A DNA stretch of 6,114 bases from Terriglobales bacterium (GTDB lineage: Bacteria; Acidobacteriota; Terriglobia; Terriglobales; Gp1-AA117): the NCBI GenBank assembly GCA_030150795.1, contig JASLFF010000225.1:1-6114 (forward strand), in the 5' to 3' direction. Numbering within the stretch: position 1 is the first letter of the stretch; each line of letters opens with the position of its first letter. Positions 6,014 through 6,114 of the stretch are shown one piece after another. The notes under the pieces are model-generated. The model was not told the origin of the DNA and ran no database searches. It worked only from the letters and a program-made list of their open reading frames with translations. A program made the translations under genes and the position numbers.

Positions 6014-6042
6014 TTGATCGCCTGCCCCTTTGACGCTATACT
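6014..6042 (+). promoter_or_regulatory. Sigma70-type promoter for the gene at 6106
   Basis: TTGATC (6014-6019) and TATACT (6037-6042) are separated by exactly 17 bp, close to the TTGACA/TATAAT consensus. Transcription would start near 6049, giving a leader of about 57 nt before the ATG at 6106. A TTGACG at 6030-6035 is a second -35-like hexamer but has no good -10 at the right distance. Before the promoter, 5904-6013 shows no gene; it holds only an A7 run near 5972. Confidence 0.6.
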
Positions 6043-6105
6043 CCGCGGTCCCCAATGGGATACAGTACTCAGCAGTAGCCAACATTTACAGGCAGGGACC
6101 CATTT

Positions 6106-6114
6106 ATGACCAAG
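6106..6114 (+). CDS. Start of a gene cut by the right window edge
   Basis: ATG at 6106 is followed by codons for Thr and Lys, then the window ends. The call rests on context: AGGGA at 6094-6098 lies 7 nt before the ATG, and a good sigma70-like promoter lies at 6014-6042. The product cannot be inferred from three codons. Confidence 0.55.

Noticed and set aside
1..6114. CRISPR array, tRNA, rRNA, toxin-antitoxin or defence genes
   Set aside because: No regularly spaced repeats, no tRNA-like cloverleaf with CCA and no rRNA stretch was seen on reading, and none of the supported proteins carries nuclease, toxin or antitoxin motifs.

Overview
The window reads as chromosomal accessory DNA from a soil-type bacterium, most likely an acidobacterium. 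That assignment is an inference from three things: the style of the genes (long exported proteins with Ig-like repeats, and a phospholipase C-like phosphoesterase lipoprotein), a decayed IS1-type transposase whose C-terminal wording I associate with acidobacterial copies, and moderate-to-high GC with wide intergenic gaps. No marker gene is present to prove it.

Layout. At the left edge (1-160, minus strand) is the start of a secreted protein, cut by the window end. A 323-bp divergent intergenic region separates it from the largest gene (484-2718, plus): a predicted lipoprotein with three Ig-like domains and a C-terminal phosphoesterase domain of the bacterial phospholipase C / AcpA-type acid phosphatase family. 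Next comes a 622-bp stretch without a convincing gene. It holds a long imperfect stem-loop (2982-3028), a candidate intrinsic terminator (3048-3082) and three inverted repeats that abut each other with no gap (3243-3293), just upstream of the next gene.

The gene at 3341-4393 encodes an exported two-helix membrane protein of unknown family, with a Cys-rich tail ending in a CxxCxxC motif. After a 209-bp gap with an 8-bp inverted repeat, 4603-5382 encodes a secreted protein of unknown function. The right end (about 5400-5900) looks like old mobile-element debris: short direct and inverted repeats, then the C-terminal third or so of an IS1-like transposase with no 5' part and an in-frame stop. 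A good sigma70-type promoter (6014-6042) and a Shine-Dalgarno sequence lead into the first three codons of another gene at 6106.

Functionally, all four genes whose N-termini are readable (1-160, 484, 3341, 4603) carry export signals, so the block is concerned with the cell envelope or secretion. The gaps between them are wide and the left gene is divergent, so I see separate transcription units and no operon. I did not find a defence system, CRISPR array, tRNA or rRNA. The most unusual items are the three abutting palindromes before 3341, the CxxCxxC-tailed membrane protein behind them, and the structured gene-free region 2719-3340.
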